A stretch of DNA of 64,000 bases from Betaproteobacteria bacterium (GTDB lineage: Bacteria; Pseudomonadota; Gammaproteobacteria; Burkholderiales; SG8-39). Positions 10,401 to 21,113 of the stretch are shown here, piece after piece. Both the position numbers and the translations under genes were made by a program. How positions within the stretch are numbered: position 1 is the stretch's first letter; each line of letters opens with the position of its first letter. The stretch lies in the NCBI GenBank assembly GCA_005881575.1, contig VBCA01000002.1:86078-150077 (forward strand), written 5' to 3'. The notes beneath the pieces are model-generated. The model saw only the letters and a program-made list of their open reading frames with translations, made no database searches and was not told the origin of the DNA.

Positions 10401-11164
10401 GCGACAGCCGTTCCCAGGTATGCCTCGATCACCTTCGGATCGCGCTGCACTTCGGCGGGGACGCCCTCCGCGATGCGCTTGCCGTAGTCGAGGACCAGAA
10501 CGCGGTCGCATACGTTCATGACCACGCGCATGTCGTGCTCGATGAGGACCAGCGTCGTTCCGTCCCCGCGGATGCGCTCGAGCAGCGCCCGGAGCCCCTG
10601 GGTCTCCGAAGCATTCATTCCCGCCGCGGGCTCGTCCAGCGCGAGCAAGACAGGGTCGGTTGCGAGCGCGCGCGCGATCTCCAGGCGCCGCTGATCGCCG
10701 TAGGCAAGGCTCCCGGCCGGATCGTTCGCCCGGGCGCGGATGCCGACGTAGTCGAGCAGCTCCGCCGCGCGCCGCTCGATTGCCGCTTCCTCGGCGCGCG
10801 TCGCCGGATCGCGCAGCACGGCGCCGAGAACGCCCGCATGCGTGCGCACGTGGCGGCCGATCATGACATTTTCGAGAGCGGACAGATTGGCGAAGAGCCG
10901 GATGTTCTGGAAAGTGCGGCCGATGCCCCGCGCAGCGATCCTGTCGGGCTTGAGCCCGGCGAGATCTCTTCCGTCGAGAAGAAAGCGGCCGCGGTCGGCG
11001 GGGTAGAGTCCGGTGAGCAGGTTGAACAGCGTGGTTTTCCCGGCGCCGTTCGGGCCGATGAGCCCGAAGATCTGCCCGCGCGAAATCGAGAAGCTGAGGT
11101 CGATGAGCGCCTCGACACCGCCGAAGCGCTTGCTGACGTGTTCGGCCTCGAGCAGCACGCTCAC
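10397..11164 (-). CDS. livG: Branched-chain amino acid ABC transporter ATPase LivG
   Basis: 255 residues with Walker A GPNGAGKTT, the LivG-specific segment RTFQNIRLF, and Walker B LLALDEPAAGMN. The start is the GTG at 11164, which forms GTGA with the livM stop. This gives the regular 4-nt overlap seen throughout the operon; the track start at 11209 lies inside livM. Partner of LivF. Confidence 0.94.
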   Translation of the reverse strand: MSVLLEAEHVSKRFGGVEALIDLSFSISRGQIFGLIGPNGAGKTTLFNLLTGLYPADRGRFLLDGRDLAGLKPDRIAARGIGRTFQNIRLFANLSALENVMIGRHVRTHAGVLGAVLRDPATRAEEAAIERRAAELLDYVGIRARANDPAGSLAYGDQRRLEIARALATDPVLLALDEPAAGMNASETQGLRALLERIRGDGTTLVLIEHDMRVVMNVCDRVLVLDYGKRIAEGVPAEVQRDPKVIEAYLGTAVA

Positions 11165-12240
11165 GGCCGTCGCTCCGCGAGCTCGCGCTTGCGCACCGTG
11201 GACGGCCACAAGCCGCCCGGACGCAGCGTCATGACGAGCACGAGGGCGAATCCGAAGATCAGCATGCGGATAACCTCCGGCTCGATGATCATCCGGCCGA
11301 AGAGCTGTTTTTGCGCGGGCTCGACCGTGAACCGCAGGATCTCAGGAACGAAGGAGAGCAGCACCGCGCCGAGGATCACGCCCCAGACGTTTCCCATGCC
11401 GCCGAGCACGACCATGGAAACCACCATGATGGATTCGACCAGCACGAAACTCTCCGGCGAAACAAATCCCTGGATCGCGGAGAACATGCCGCCCGCGACG
11501 CCGCCGAAGGTGGCGCCCATGGAGAAAGCGAGCAGCTTCACGCGCGTGGTGTCGATGCCCATTGCGCGCGCGGCGATCTCGTCTTCGCGGATCGCCTCCC
11601 AGGCTCGTCCGATGCGCGAGTTCTGGAGCCGCACGTTGATGAAGATCACCGCGAGCAGCACCGCGAGCAGCAGGTAGTAGTACTTGATCGGCCCGCTGAA
11701 ACTGAGGCCGAGGAAGTTGTCGGACTTGGAGAAATCGATCCCGCCCAGCCGGAACGGATCGATGCGCGCGATCCCCTGCGGGCCGTTGGTGATGTTGACG
11801 GGCTGGGACAGGTTGTTCAGGAAGATCCGCACGATCTCGCCGAAGCCGAGCGTCACGATGGCGAGATAGTCGCCGCGCAGCTTGAGCGTGGGGGCTCCGA
11901 TCAGCACTCCGAAGAGCGCGGCCACCGCGGCCCCGAGCGGCAGGATCGCCCAGAACGGCCAGTGGATGCCGAAGTGCGGCGAGGCGAGGAGCGCGTAGAC
12001 GTACGCGCCGACCGCGTAGAAGGCGACGTAACCGAGATCGAGGAGGCCTGCGAAGCCGACCACGATGTTCAGGCCGAGCGACAGGAACACGAACAGAATC
12101 GCAAGATTCGTGATCCGCACCCAGGCCGTGCCGACGGCCGCGAGAGCGAACGGCAGCGCGAGCAGCGCGAGCGCCACGATCGCCGCGCCTGCCCACGGCG
12201 CCGCGGGATGCCGCTTCAAGCGTGCGATCGATCCGGTCAC
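11161..12240 (-). CDS. livM: Branched-chain amino acid ABC transporter permease LivM
   Basis: 359-residue integral membrane protein with about nine to ten hydrophobic segments, including FLSLGLNIVVGFAGLLDLGYVAF and the EAA-like loop RAWEAIREDEIAARAMGID that contacts the ATPases. Starts with GTG at 12240, overlapping the livH stop as GTGA. The 670-residue track ORF is this gene plus an out-of-frame reading of livH. Confidence 0.94.
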   Translation of the reverse strand: MTGSIARLKRHPAAPWAGAAIVALALLALPFALAAVGTAWVRITNLAILFVFLSLGLNIVVGFAGLLDLGYVAFYAVGAYVYALLASPHFGIHWPFWAILPLGAAVAALFGVLIGAPTLKLRGDYLAIVTLGFGEIVRIFLNNLSQPVNITNGPQGIARIDPFRLGGIDFSKSDNFLGLSFSGPIKYYYLLLAVLLAVIFINVRLQNSRIGRAWEAIREDEIAARAMGIDTTRVKLLAFSMGATFGGVAGGMFSAIQGFVSPESFVLVESIMVVSMVVLGGMGNVWGVILGAVLLSFVPEILRFTVEPAQKQLFGRMIIEPEVIRMLIFGFALVLVMTLRPGGLWPSTVRKRELAERRP

Positions 12241-13160
12241 GCCCGGTCCCCGACCCGCTCGCCGAGCAGCCCCGAAGGCCGCAGCACCAGCACCGCGATC
12301 AGCACGATGAACGCGAACACATCCTGGTAATTCGAACCGAACACATTTCCGGTGAGGTCGCCGATGTAGCCGGCGCCGAGCGCTTCGACCACGCCGAGCA
12401 GCACCCCGCCGAGCATCGCTCCCGGTATGTTGCCGATGCCGCCCAGCACCGCCGCGCAGAACGCTTTCAGGCCCAGCTGCGAGCCCATGGCGTAGTGAGC
12501 GATGCCGTAATAGCTCGCCACCATGACTCCCGCCACCGCGGCGAGGGCCGCGCCGATGACGAAAGTCAGGGCGATGATGCGGTTCGCGTCGATGCCCATG
12601 AGTCCCGCCACCTGCGGGTTGTGCGCGGTTGCCCTCATCGCCGTGCCGAGGCGCGTGCGATACACCAGCGCCGCGAGTCCCGCCATCATCGCGAGCGAGA
12701 TCGCCAGAATGGCGATCTGCACGCTGGTGATGGTGGCCCCCGCAAAGTGGTACGACTCCACCTTGATGATCTGCGGAAAGGCGAGCGGGTTGCGGCTCCA
12801 GATCATCATCGCCAGGTGCTGCAGGATGATCGACACGCCGATCGCGGTGATGAGCGGCGCCAGGCGGGGCGCTCCGCGCAAAGGACGGTAGGCGAGCCGT
12901 TCCATCGCGTACCCGACCAGCATGCACACCGGGATCGCGCACCCGGCTGCGACGAGGACGATGGCGAGCGGCGGCAGGCCGGAGGGCGCGAGCGCGCCGA
13001 TGACCGAGAAGGCGACCATCGCGCCGATCATCACGACCTCGCCATGGGCGAAGTTGATGAGCTGGATGATGCCGTACACCATGGTATAGCCGAGCGCGAC
13101 CATGGCATAGACCGCCCCGAGCGTCAGGCCGTTGATCACTTGCTGGATGAAAATGTCCAC
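12237..13160 (-). CDS. livH: Branched-chain amino acid ABC transporter permease LivH
   Basis: 307 residues, eight or so membrane spans, beginning MDIFIQQVINGLTLGAVYAMVALGYTMVYG, characteristic of LivH. The ATPase-contact loop is TRLGTAMRATAHNPQVAGLMGID. GTG start at 13160. First permease gene after the binding-protein gene, from which it is separated by a hairpin. Confidence 0.94.
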   Translation of the reverse strand: MDIFIQQVINGLTLGAVYAMVALGYTMVYGIIQLINFAHGEVVMIGAMVAFSVIGALAPSGLPPLAIVLVAAGCAIPVCMLVGYAMERLAYRPLRGAPRLAPLITAIGVSIILQHLAMMIWSRNPLAFPQIIKVESYHFAGATITSVQIAILAISLAMMAGLAALVYRTRLGTAMRATAHNPQVAGLMGIDANRIIALTFVIGAALAAVAGVMVASYYGIAHYAMGSQLGLKAFCAAVLGGIGNIPGAMLGGVLLGVVEALGAGYIGDLTGNVFGSNYQDVFAFIVLIAVLVLRPSGLLGERVGDRA

Positions 13161-13182
13161 GCCTGCGCAACACCCATCAACG

Positions 13183-13205
13183 AAAACGGCACCCGCAGGT
13201 GCCGT
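13183..13205 (-). terminator. Hairpin between livJ-type gene and livH (attenuator or mRNA stabiliser)
   Basis: Perfect 8-bp stem ACGGCACC/GGTGCCGT with a 4-nt loop, read on the minus strand and followed by TTTT. Its place between the binding-protein gene and the permease genes suggests partial termination or 3'-end protection, giving more binding protein than permease. Confidence 0.7.
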
Positions 13206-13230
13206 CTTTGGAAATTCCCTTCAAGAGCGC

Positions 13231-14448
13231 TTACTTCTTGGCGACATCTGCCGCGGGCGCCGTGGATTGCGCCACGAAATCTTCGTACTTGACGGTCTTG
13301 CCGCTCTTGATGATGGCGATCGGCAGGAGCTTGCCGCCCTTCATGGTGAAGATGGTCATTTCGGCGTCCTTGCGGTCGCCTTTTTCATCGAAGGAAATCC
13401 TGCCCGTCGCGCCCGCGAAATCGATTTTCTGCAGAACGGGCAGATATCTCGCCGGGTCGGCCGAGTTGGCCTGTTTCATCGCCTCGATCAGCAGGTTGGC
13501 GGCATCGTACGTGAACGGCGCGTAGAGGATCGGGTCGGTATTGAAGCGCTTCTTGTAAGCGTCGAGGAATTTCTTCGATGCCGCTTGCGGCGGGATTCCC
13601 GCCTGCGAGCACAACAAGCCGTCGGCGGCGCTGCCGGCGAACTCACCCATCTTGTCGGTGCAGGCTCCGTCGCCGAAAGAGAACACAGCCTTGACCCCGA
13701 GCTCCTTGCCCTGCTTGAGCAGGGGACCGGCGGTGGAATCCATTCCACCGTAGAACACCGCGTCCGGGGCACGGCCCTTCAACTTCGTGAGGACCGCCTT
13801 CCAGTCCACCGTCTTGTTCGTGCCCTGCTCTCGCGCCAGCACTTTCACCCCGGCGGCCGTGAGCGTCTTTTCGACTTCGTTCGCCAGACCTTTGCCGTAG
13901 GCGGTCGCATCGTCGATGATCGCCACGACCTTTGGTTTGGTGTTGGCGACCAGATAATTCGCGACCGCCGGGCCTTGCTGGTCGTCGCGACCGACGACGC
14001 GGAAGACACCCTTCAGACCCCGCTCCGTAAGTTCAGGATTGGTCGCGGAGCCGGTTATCATCGGGATATTCGCGCCGCTATAGATGTTGGACGCCGGAAT
14101 CGAGGTGCCGGAATTGAGGTGACCGACGACGCCGGCGACTTTCGCGTCCACCAGCTTTTGCGCCACGGTATTGCCAACCTTGGCGTCTTCCTGATCGTCC
14201 TCTGCCAGCAATTCGAACGCGGTTTCCTTGCCGCCGATCCTGATTTTTGCCGCGTTGGCTTCCTCCACCGCGAGGCGCGCGCCGTTCTCGTTGTCCTTGC
14301 CGAGGTGAGCGATGCCGCCGGTGAGCGGAGCCACGCTGCCGATCGCGATCGTGAGGGTCGCGGGAGCCTGCGCCTTCTTGTCTTCGCCGCAGGCGCTAAC
14401 GCCAACCATGGCCGCAATCGCGAGAACGCCGAAATGGGAGCGGATCAT
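13231..14448 (-). CDS. Periplasmic branched-chain amino-acid binding protein (LivJ/LivK family), likely lipoprotein
   Basis: 405-residue type I periplasmic binding protein. The N-terminus has a hydrophobic leader ending in VSACGEDKK, a reasonable lipobox with Cys near residue 20, so the mature protein may be lipid anchored. The body shows the family pattern IGSVAPLTGGIAHLGKDNENGARLA and later PMITGSATNPELT, typical of LivJ. First gene of the liv operon. Exact ligand (Leu/Ile/Val, or amide or aromatic compound) cannot be read. Confidence 0.93.
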   Translation of the reverse strand: MIRSHFGVLAIAAMVGVSACGEDKKAQAPATLTIAIGSVAPLTGGIAHLGKDNENGARLAVEEANAAKIRIGGKETAFELLAEDDQEDAKVGNTVAQKLVDAKVAGVVGHLNSGTSIPASNIYSGANIPMITGSATNPELTERGLKGVFRVVGRDDQQGPAVANYLVANTKPKVVAIIDDATAYGKGLANEVEKTLTAAGVKVLAREQGTNKTVDWKAVLTKLKGRAPDAVFYGGMDSTAGPLLKQGKELGVKAVFSFGDGACTDKMGEFAGSAADGLLCSQAGIPPQAASKKFLDAYKKRFNTDPILYAPFTYDAANLLIEAMKQANSADPARYLPVLQKIDFAGATGRISFDEKGDRKDAEMTIFTMKGGKLLPIAIIKSGKTVKYEDFVAQSTAPAADVAKK

Positions 14449-14470
14449 GGCAGCCTCCGGTGGGTTTTGC

Positions 14471-14797
14471 CTACTTGATCGTCAGAATGTACTTCGCCAG
14501 AGTCTTTGCATCGTCGTCGCCGACGGTCCCGTTCGGCGGCATCGGGATGGGACCCCACACGCCGGTCGAGCCTTCCTTGATCTTCTTCGTAAGATAGGCC
14601 TCGGCGTCCTTTCTGGACTTGTACTTGGCCGCCACTTCCTTGTACGCGGGGCCGACCAGTTTCTTGTCGACCGTATGGCAGCTCAGGCAGGCTTTTTCCT
14701 TCAAGAGCTCCTGCGCGTCGGCGGCGAAGAGGGGGCCGCTCGCCGCTGTGAACGATGCGGTGAATGCGGCGGCTGCGGATAGCACTAGAGGTTTCAT
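14471..14797 (-). CDS. Small periplasmic class I cytochrome c (c551/c552 type)
   Basis: 108 residues with a signal peptide (MKPLVLSAAAAFTASFTAA) and one haem motif CLSCH; the axial methionine is in PIPMPPNG. Mature size of about 85 residues matches c551-type electron carriers. The ATG at 14797 gives the correct leader; the longer ORF start in the track does not. Spaced 22 nt from the binding-protein gene on the same strand but functionally separate. Confidence 0.9.
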   Translation of the reverse strand: MKPLVLSAAAAFTASFTAASGPLFAADAQELLKEKACLSCHTVDKKLVGPAYKEVAAKYKSRKDAEAYLTKKIKEGSTGVWGPIPMPPNGTVGDDDAKTLAKYILTIK

Positions 14798-14835
14798 GAA
14801 ATTCTCCGGGAGGGTAAAAAAATTCTGCGCAAATG

Positions 14836-16887
<2,052 letters not shown>

Positions 16888-16930
16888 GACAGAGGACTGC
16901 TGGGAGTTTCGTCAGTGTAGACTTGCCCGC

Positions 16931-17584
16931 ATGCACATTCAACGCCGCCGCGCACTGCTCACGCTCGCCGCCGGGATCGGTTTGCCTGCGGCTCTTGGGC
17001 GCGCGCTCGCGCAAGCCTCCGCGAAGCAGGGCGTGCGAACCGTTCAGGGGGACATGAGGATCAACGGCAAGCCCGCCGAGGTGGGGACCCTCGTGCGCCC
17101 GGGGGATACCATCGTGCTCGCGAACGGCGCGCTCGCCACGTTCGTGGTGGGGCAGGACGCGTTTCTCATGCGCGGAGACAGCCGCGCGGAGCTGATCGGA
17201 AGCGGCGTGCTCGTGAGCGCGCTGCAACTGGTCACGGGCAAGCTGCTCGGCGTGTTCGGCTCGGGCCGCGAGCGGCGCCTGGTGACCGTCACTGCGAGCA
17301 TCGGCATCCGCGGCACGGGCGCCTACACGGAGGCCGAAACAGCGCGCACTTACTTCTGCCTGTGCTACGGCACGGCGGAGGTCGCCGCGACGATGGGCGG
17401 GGCGCGCGAGTCCTACAGCACGCGCCACCATGAATCGCCGCGCTACATCTACGGGGACGGTCGCAAGCGAGCCATCGTCCCGGCGGGCGTCGCCAACCAC
17501 ACCGACAGCGAGCTGATCCTGCTGGAGTCGCTCGTCGGCCGCAGCCCGCCGCAGAGCTTCATGGACAGTCCCGTGCGCTACTGA
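16931..17584 (+). CDS. Exported FecR-domain protein
   Basis: 217 residues. A leader with IQRRRALLTLAAGIGLPAAL has a twin-arginine pattern (RRxxL) but could also be Sec. Residues 35-140 form a FecR-like beta domain (VRTVQGDMRINGKPAEVGTLVRPGDTIV..., then VTASIGIRGTGAYTE). Classical FecR is a membrane anti-sigma factor, but here no sigma or TonB receptor gene is adjacent and no N-terminal cytosolic domain exists. A stand-alone periplasmic or cell-wall role is more likely. Two cysteines in YFCLCYG may bind a ligand. The ATG at 16931 is chosen by the leader. Confidence 0.75.
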   Translation: MHIQRRRALLTLAAGIGLPAALGRALAQASAKQGVRTVQGDMRINGKPAEVGTLVRPGDTIVLANGALATFVVGQDAFLMRGDSRAELIGSGVLVSALQLVTGKLLGVFGSGRERRLVTVTASIGIRGTGAYTEAETARTYFCLCYGTAEVAATMGGARESYSTRHHESPRYIYGDGRKRAIVPAGVANHTDSELILLESLVGRSPPQSFMDSPVRY

Positions 17585-19261
17585 TCAGCCGTCGGTGATG
17601 GCGCCCTTGCTTGCGGTGGACACGAGCTTCATGTATTTCGCGAGGAGGCCGCGCGTATAGCGAGGCTTGGGCTGCTTCCACTTCTTCTTCCGCGCCGCCA
17701 GTTCCTTCGCGGAGACGTTCAGCCGGATAAGGCGCTTCTTCGCGTCGATCGTGATCGAGTCGCCTTCCTTCACCAGCGCGATCGTTCCGCCCACGTAGGC
17801 TTCCGGCGCGACATGCCCCACGACCATGCCCCAGGTGCCGCCGGAGAAGCGTCCGTCGGTGACGAGGCCCACCGATTCGCCGAGGCCCTGGCCGATGAGC
17901 GCGGAAGTAGGCGCCAGCATCTCCTGCATGCCGGGGCCGCCCTTGGGTCCTTCGTAGCGGATCACGATCACGTCGCCGGCCTTGATCTTCCTCGCGAGGA
18001 TCGCGGTCATCGCCGCCGGCTCCGAATCGAACACGCGCGCCGGGCCCGTGATCGAGGTCTGCTTGAGCCCCGTGATCTTGGCGACGCAGCCTTCGGTCGC
18101 GAGGTTTCCCTTGAGGATCGCGAGGTGCCCTTGCGCATACACGGGCTTGTTCCAGGGGCGGATGACGTCTTGGCCGGCTCTGGGCTCCTCGGGCACGTTC
18201 GCGAGCTCTTCGGCGAGCGTGCGGCCCGTGATCGTCATGCATTCGCCGTGCGCCAGGCCGTGCGCGAGGAGCATCCTCAGCACCTGCGGCACGCCGCCCG
18301 CAGCGTGAAAATCCGTGGCGACGTACGGGCCCGAAGGCTTCAGGTTGCACAGCACCGGCACGCGACGCCTAATGCGCTCGAAATCGTCGATGCTCCATTT
18401 GACGCCTGCGGCGGACGCGATCGCGAGATAGTGCAGCACCGCGTTGGTGGAACCGCCCGTGGCCATGACCATCGCGACCGCGTTCTCGATCGATTTGCGC
18501 GTGATGATGTCGCGCGGACGAATGTTTTTCCGGATCGCGGCTACGAGGACCTTCGCCGATTCCCCCGCGGAGTCCGCCTTCTCGGGATCGGGCGAGGCCA
18601 TTTGCGAGGAGCCGAGGAGACTCATGCCGAGCGCCTCGAACGAGGAAGACATGGTGTTCGCGGTGTACTGCCCGCCGCAGGCGCCCACCGAAGGGCAGGC
18701 GTTCTTCTCGATGCCGTCGAAATCCTCCTGCGAGATCTTCCCGGCGGCGAGCGCGCCCACCGCCTCGAAGGGCGAGACGATGGTGAGCTTCTGCCCCTTC
18801 CAGAATCCCGGCTTGATGGTTCCGGCGTACACGAAGATGCCGGGCACGTCGATTCGCGCCATCCCCATCATCGCCCCGGGCATGTTCTTGTCGCAGCCGC
18901 CGACGCAGAGGACGCCGTCCATCAGCTGGCCGTTCACCGCGGTCTCGATCGAGTCGGCGATCACCTCGCGCGAGACGAGCGAGTACTTCATGCCTTCGGT
19001 GCCCATGCCGATGCCGTCCGTCACCGTGGGAAAGCCGAACACCTGCGGCATCGCGCCCGCCGCCTTCACCGCCGCAGCCGCGCGGTCGACGAGCGGCTGG
19101 ATTCCGGCGTTGCAGGGATTCATGGTCGAGTGTCCGTTGGCGACGCCGACGATCGCTTTCTGGAAATCTCCGTCTCCGAAGCCGACCGCGCGCAGCATCG
19201 CGCGGTTCGGAGAGCGCGCCGCGCCCTGGGTGATGATCCTGCTTCTCCAGTTGTCGGACAT
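17585..19261 (-). CDS. ilvD: Dihydroxy-acid dehydratase
   Basis: Converts 2,3-dihydroxy-isovalerate and -methylvalerate to the 2-keto acids of valine and isoleucine synthesis. 558 residues, normal length. Iron-sulfur ligands are in NPCNAG-like, [13 protein letters not shown] and [17 protein letters not shown] segments; the C-terminal [19 protein letters not shown] is also diagnostic. It ends directly against the convergent FecR-domain gene (stop codons adjacent) and is divergent from lgt. Confidence 0.97.
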   Translation of the reverse strand: MSDNWRSRIITQGAARSPNRAMLRAVGFGDGDFQKAIVGVANGHSTMNPCNAGIQPLVDRAAAAVKAAGAMPQVFGFPTVTDGIGMGTEGMKYSLVSREVIADSIETAVNGQLMDGVLCVGGCDKNMPGAMMGMARIDVPGIFVYAGTIKPGFWKGQKLTIVSPFEAVGALAAGKISQEDFDGIEKNACPSVGACGGQYTANTMSSSFEALGMSLLGSSQMASPDPEKADSAGESAKVLVAAIRKNIRPRDIITRKSIENAVAMVMATGGSTNAVLHYLAIASAAGVKWSIDDFERIRRRVPVLCNLKPSGPYVATDFHAAGGVPQVLRMLLAHGLAHGECMTITGRTLAEELANVPEEPRAGQDVIRPWNKPVYAQGHLAILKGNLATEGCVAKITGLKQTSITGPARVFDSEPAAMTAILARKIKAGDVIVIRYEGPKGGPGMQEMLAPTSALIGQGLGESVGLVTDGRFSGGTWGMVVGHVAPEAYVGGTIALVKEGDSITIDAKKRLIRLNVSAKELAARKKKWKQPKPRYTRGLLAKYMKLVSTASKGAITDG

Positions 19262-19331
19262 GGAAAAAACTCCGAATGCAGAAAATCAGTTACGCTTCGG
19301 CTGCATTTTACTTGAAAGAGCGCCGCCCTCT

Positions 19332-20120
19332 ATGCTCGTCCATCCGAACTTCGACCCGGTCGCGATCTCGCTCGGCCCGATCGCGATCCGCTGGTACGGA
19401 ATCACGTATCTCGTCGGCTTCGCGTTGTCCTACTGGCTCGGGCGCCTGCGCATCGCGCGCGCGATGGCGGGGCGCGTCACGGTCGCGGTGCTGGACGACC
19501 TGCTGTTCTTCTGCGTGCTCGGCGTGGTGCTCGGCGGCAGGCTCGGATACGTGCTCTTCTACAAGCCGGCGTATTACTTCTCCCATCCGCTGGAGGTGTT
19601 CGCGGTGTGGCACGGCGGCATGTCCTTTCACGGAGGGTTCCTCGGTGTGCTGCTCGCGATCTGGTGGGTCGCGCGAAAGCAGGACTTGCGCTGGATCGAG
19701 ATCACGGATTTCTTTGCGCCCCTGGCACCGCTCGCGTTCGCCGCGGTGCGGCTGGGCAATTTCATCAACGGCGAACTGTACGGCCGGGTCACCGATGTGC
19801 CCTGGGGAATGCTGTTCCGCGGCGCGGGGCCCCTCCCGCGCCATCCCTCGCAGCTGTATCAGTTCGGGCTCGAGGGGGTGCTCCTCTTCGTCATCTTGTG
19901 GGTCTATTCTTCGAAGCCGAGGCCTACGGCGGCGGTGTCGGGCGCGTTTCTCCTGGGCTACGGAACACTGCGGTTCACGGTCGAATACTTTCGCGAGCCC
20001 GATGATTTTCTTGGGCTTCTTGCGTTCAACCTGTCCATGGGCCAGTGGCTGTCGGTACCCATGATCGCAATCGGCATCGGCATGCTCGTTTGGACTTGGC
20101 GCAAGCCGCAAAAGGTCTAA
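19332..20120 (+). CDS. lgt: Prolipoprotein diacylglyceryl transferase
   Basis: Transfers diacylglycerol from phosphatidylglycerol to the lipobox cysteine of prolipoproteins in the inner membrane. 262 residues, seven hydrophobic spans; signature regions are [12 protein letters not shown] and [19 protein letters not shown] with the conserved His, Arg and Asn. The ATG at 19332 ([21 protein letters not shown]) is the standard start; the longer track ORF covers the ilvD promoter side. Divergent from ilvD with 70 bp between. Confidence 0.97.
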   Translation: MLVHPNFDPVAISLGPIAIRWYGITYLVGFALSYWLGRLRIARAMAGRVTVAVLDDLLFFCVLGVVLGGRLGYVLFYKPAYYFSHPLEVFAVWHGGMSFHGGFLGVLLAIWWVARKQDLRWIEITDFFAPLAPLAFAAVRLGNFINGELYGRVTDVPWGMLFRGAGPLPRHPSQLYQFGLEGVLLFVILWVYSSKPRPTAAVSGAFLLGYGTLRFTVEYFREPDDFLGLLAFNLSMGQWLSVPMIAIGIGMLVWTWRKPQKV

Positions 20121-20137
20121 AATAAAAGCGGTGCCCC

Positions 20138-20356
20138 ATGGTGGAAGCGAGGGACGAACGAATGCAGGCACAGATGAGACAGCGGTTGCACGAGCTGCAG
20201 CTCGAGCACCGGGACCTGGACACCGCAATTCACCGCATCGCCGACGACCCCTCCCACGACCAGCTCGCCCTCACCCGCATGAAGCGCCGCAAGCTGCTCC
20301 TCAAGGACCAGATCTCCTGGATCGAGAGACAGCTCGATCCCGATATCCCCGCCTGA
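20138..20356 (+). CDS. Small coiled-coil protein, DUF465/YdcH-like
   Basis: 72 residues, almost wholly helical and charged (LHELQLEHRDLDTAIHRI, LALTRMKRRKLLLKDQI), a match for the DUF465 pattern of a short alpha-hairpin. Function unknown in the family. It follows lgt by 17 bp in the same direction and may be co-transcribed. Confidence 0.85.
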   Translation: MVEARDERMQAQMRQRLHELQLEHRDLDTAIHRIADDPSHDQLALTRMKRRKLLLKDQISWIERQLDPDIPA

Positions 20357-20369
20357 CAGGTTCCGCAGT

Positions 20370-21113
20370 TCAGCCGAGCCCGCGCACGATGAGCGACGCG
20401 CCGCTCGCGAGCAGCAGGATCCCCACCGCGCGCATCACCATCTCTCGCGAGATCACCCGGAAAACCCGCGAAGCGATGTAGACCGCAAGGAGCCCGGCCG
20501 GGATCGCAGCGGCCGCGGCGAGCCACACCCCGTCCTGCGCGAGCAAGCCCGTCACCGCGAACGCGACCAGCCGCAGCCCGATGCTGAAGATGGTGGTGAG
20601 GGTCATGGTCGCGCGGAATTTTTCCTTGGTGAGCGAGCGGTGGGAGAGATAGATCGCGTAAGGCGGCCCGCCCGCCCCGAAGAGCGTTCCCGAAAGGCCG
20701 CCGCAGAACCCGGCGAGGAACGCCCAGTTCCGGCTGACGGCCGCGGGGGGCCCGCGCCGCGAGAGGCTGTAGATCGCGTAGCCGAGGACGAAGGTCCCGA
20801 GCGCGACGAGCGAGGCGTTGCGCGGCAGGTTGACGAGGAGCGTCGTGCCCGTGACGATCCCCACGACCATGAGAGGAACCATGCGCGCGATGTCTCCGAG
20901 GACCGCGTTGCGCGGGTTTTCCAGCCCCAGCCGCAGGCCGTTCGCGAAGTCCACCACCGCGAACACGGCGAGCGCGAAGGGAAGCGGGACGAAGAACGTG
21001 GCGAGCGGAATCGAGACGAGGGCGGAGCCGAAGCCCGTGAGGCCCTGGATGAAACCTGCCGCGAAAGCGATCGGCGCGAGCGCGAGCGCCGCTTCGGCGC
21101 CTTCGAGATTCAT
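20370..21113 (-). CDS. TauE/SafE-family membrane permease (first copy)
   Basis: 247 residues with about eight membrane spans and the paired TauE repeat (FAAGFIQGLTGFGSALVSIP near residue 20; FLAGFCGGLSGTLFGAGGPPYAIYL near 155). Family members export sulfite, sulfoacetate or other organosulfonates. Its ATG follows the stop of the large FAD/Fe-S oxidoreductase without a gap, so the pair is an operon; a hydroxyacid or sulfonate link is only inference. Confidence 0.9.
   Translation of the reverse strand: MNLEGAEAALALAPIAFAAGFIQGLTGFGSALVSIPLATFFVPLPFALAVFAVVDFANGLRLGLENPRNAVLGDIARMVPLMVVGIVTGTTLLVNLPRNASLVALGTFVLGYAIYSLSRRGPPAAVSRNWAFLAGFCGGLSGTLFGAGGPPYAIYLSHRSLTKEKFRATMTLTTIFSIGLRLVAFAVTGLLAQDGVWLAAAAAIPAGLLAVYIASRVFRVISREMVMRAVGILLLASGASLIVRGLG

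Noticed and set aside
17813-19315. 500-residue plus-strand ORF
   Set aside because: Antisense shadow of ilvD, with His/Arg/Glu-rich composition and no domain.
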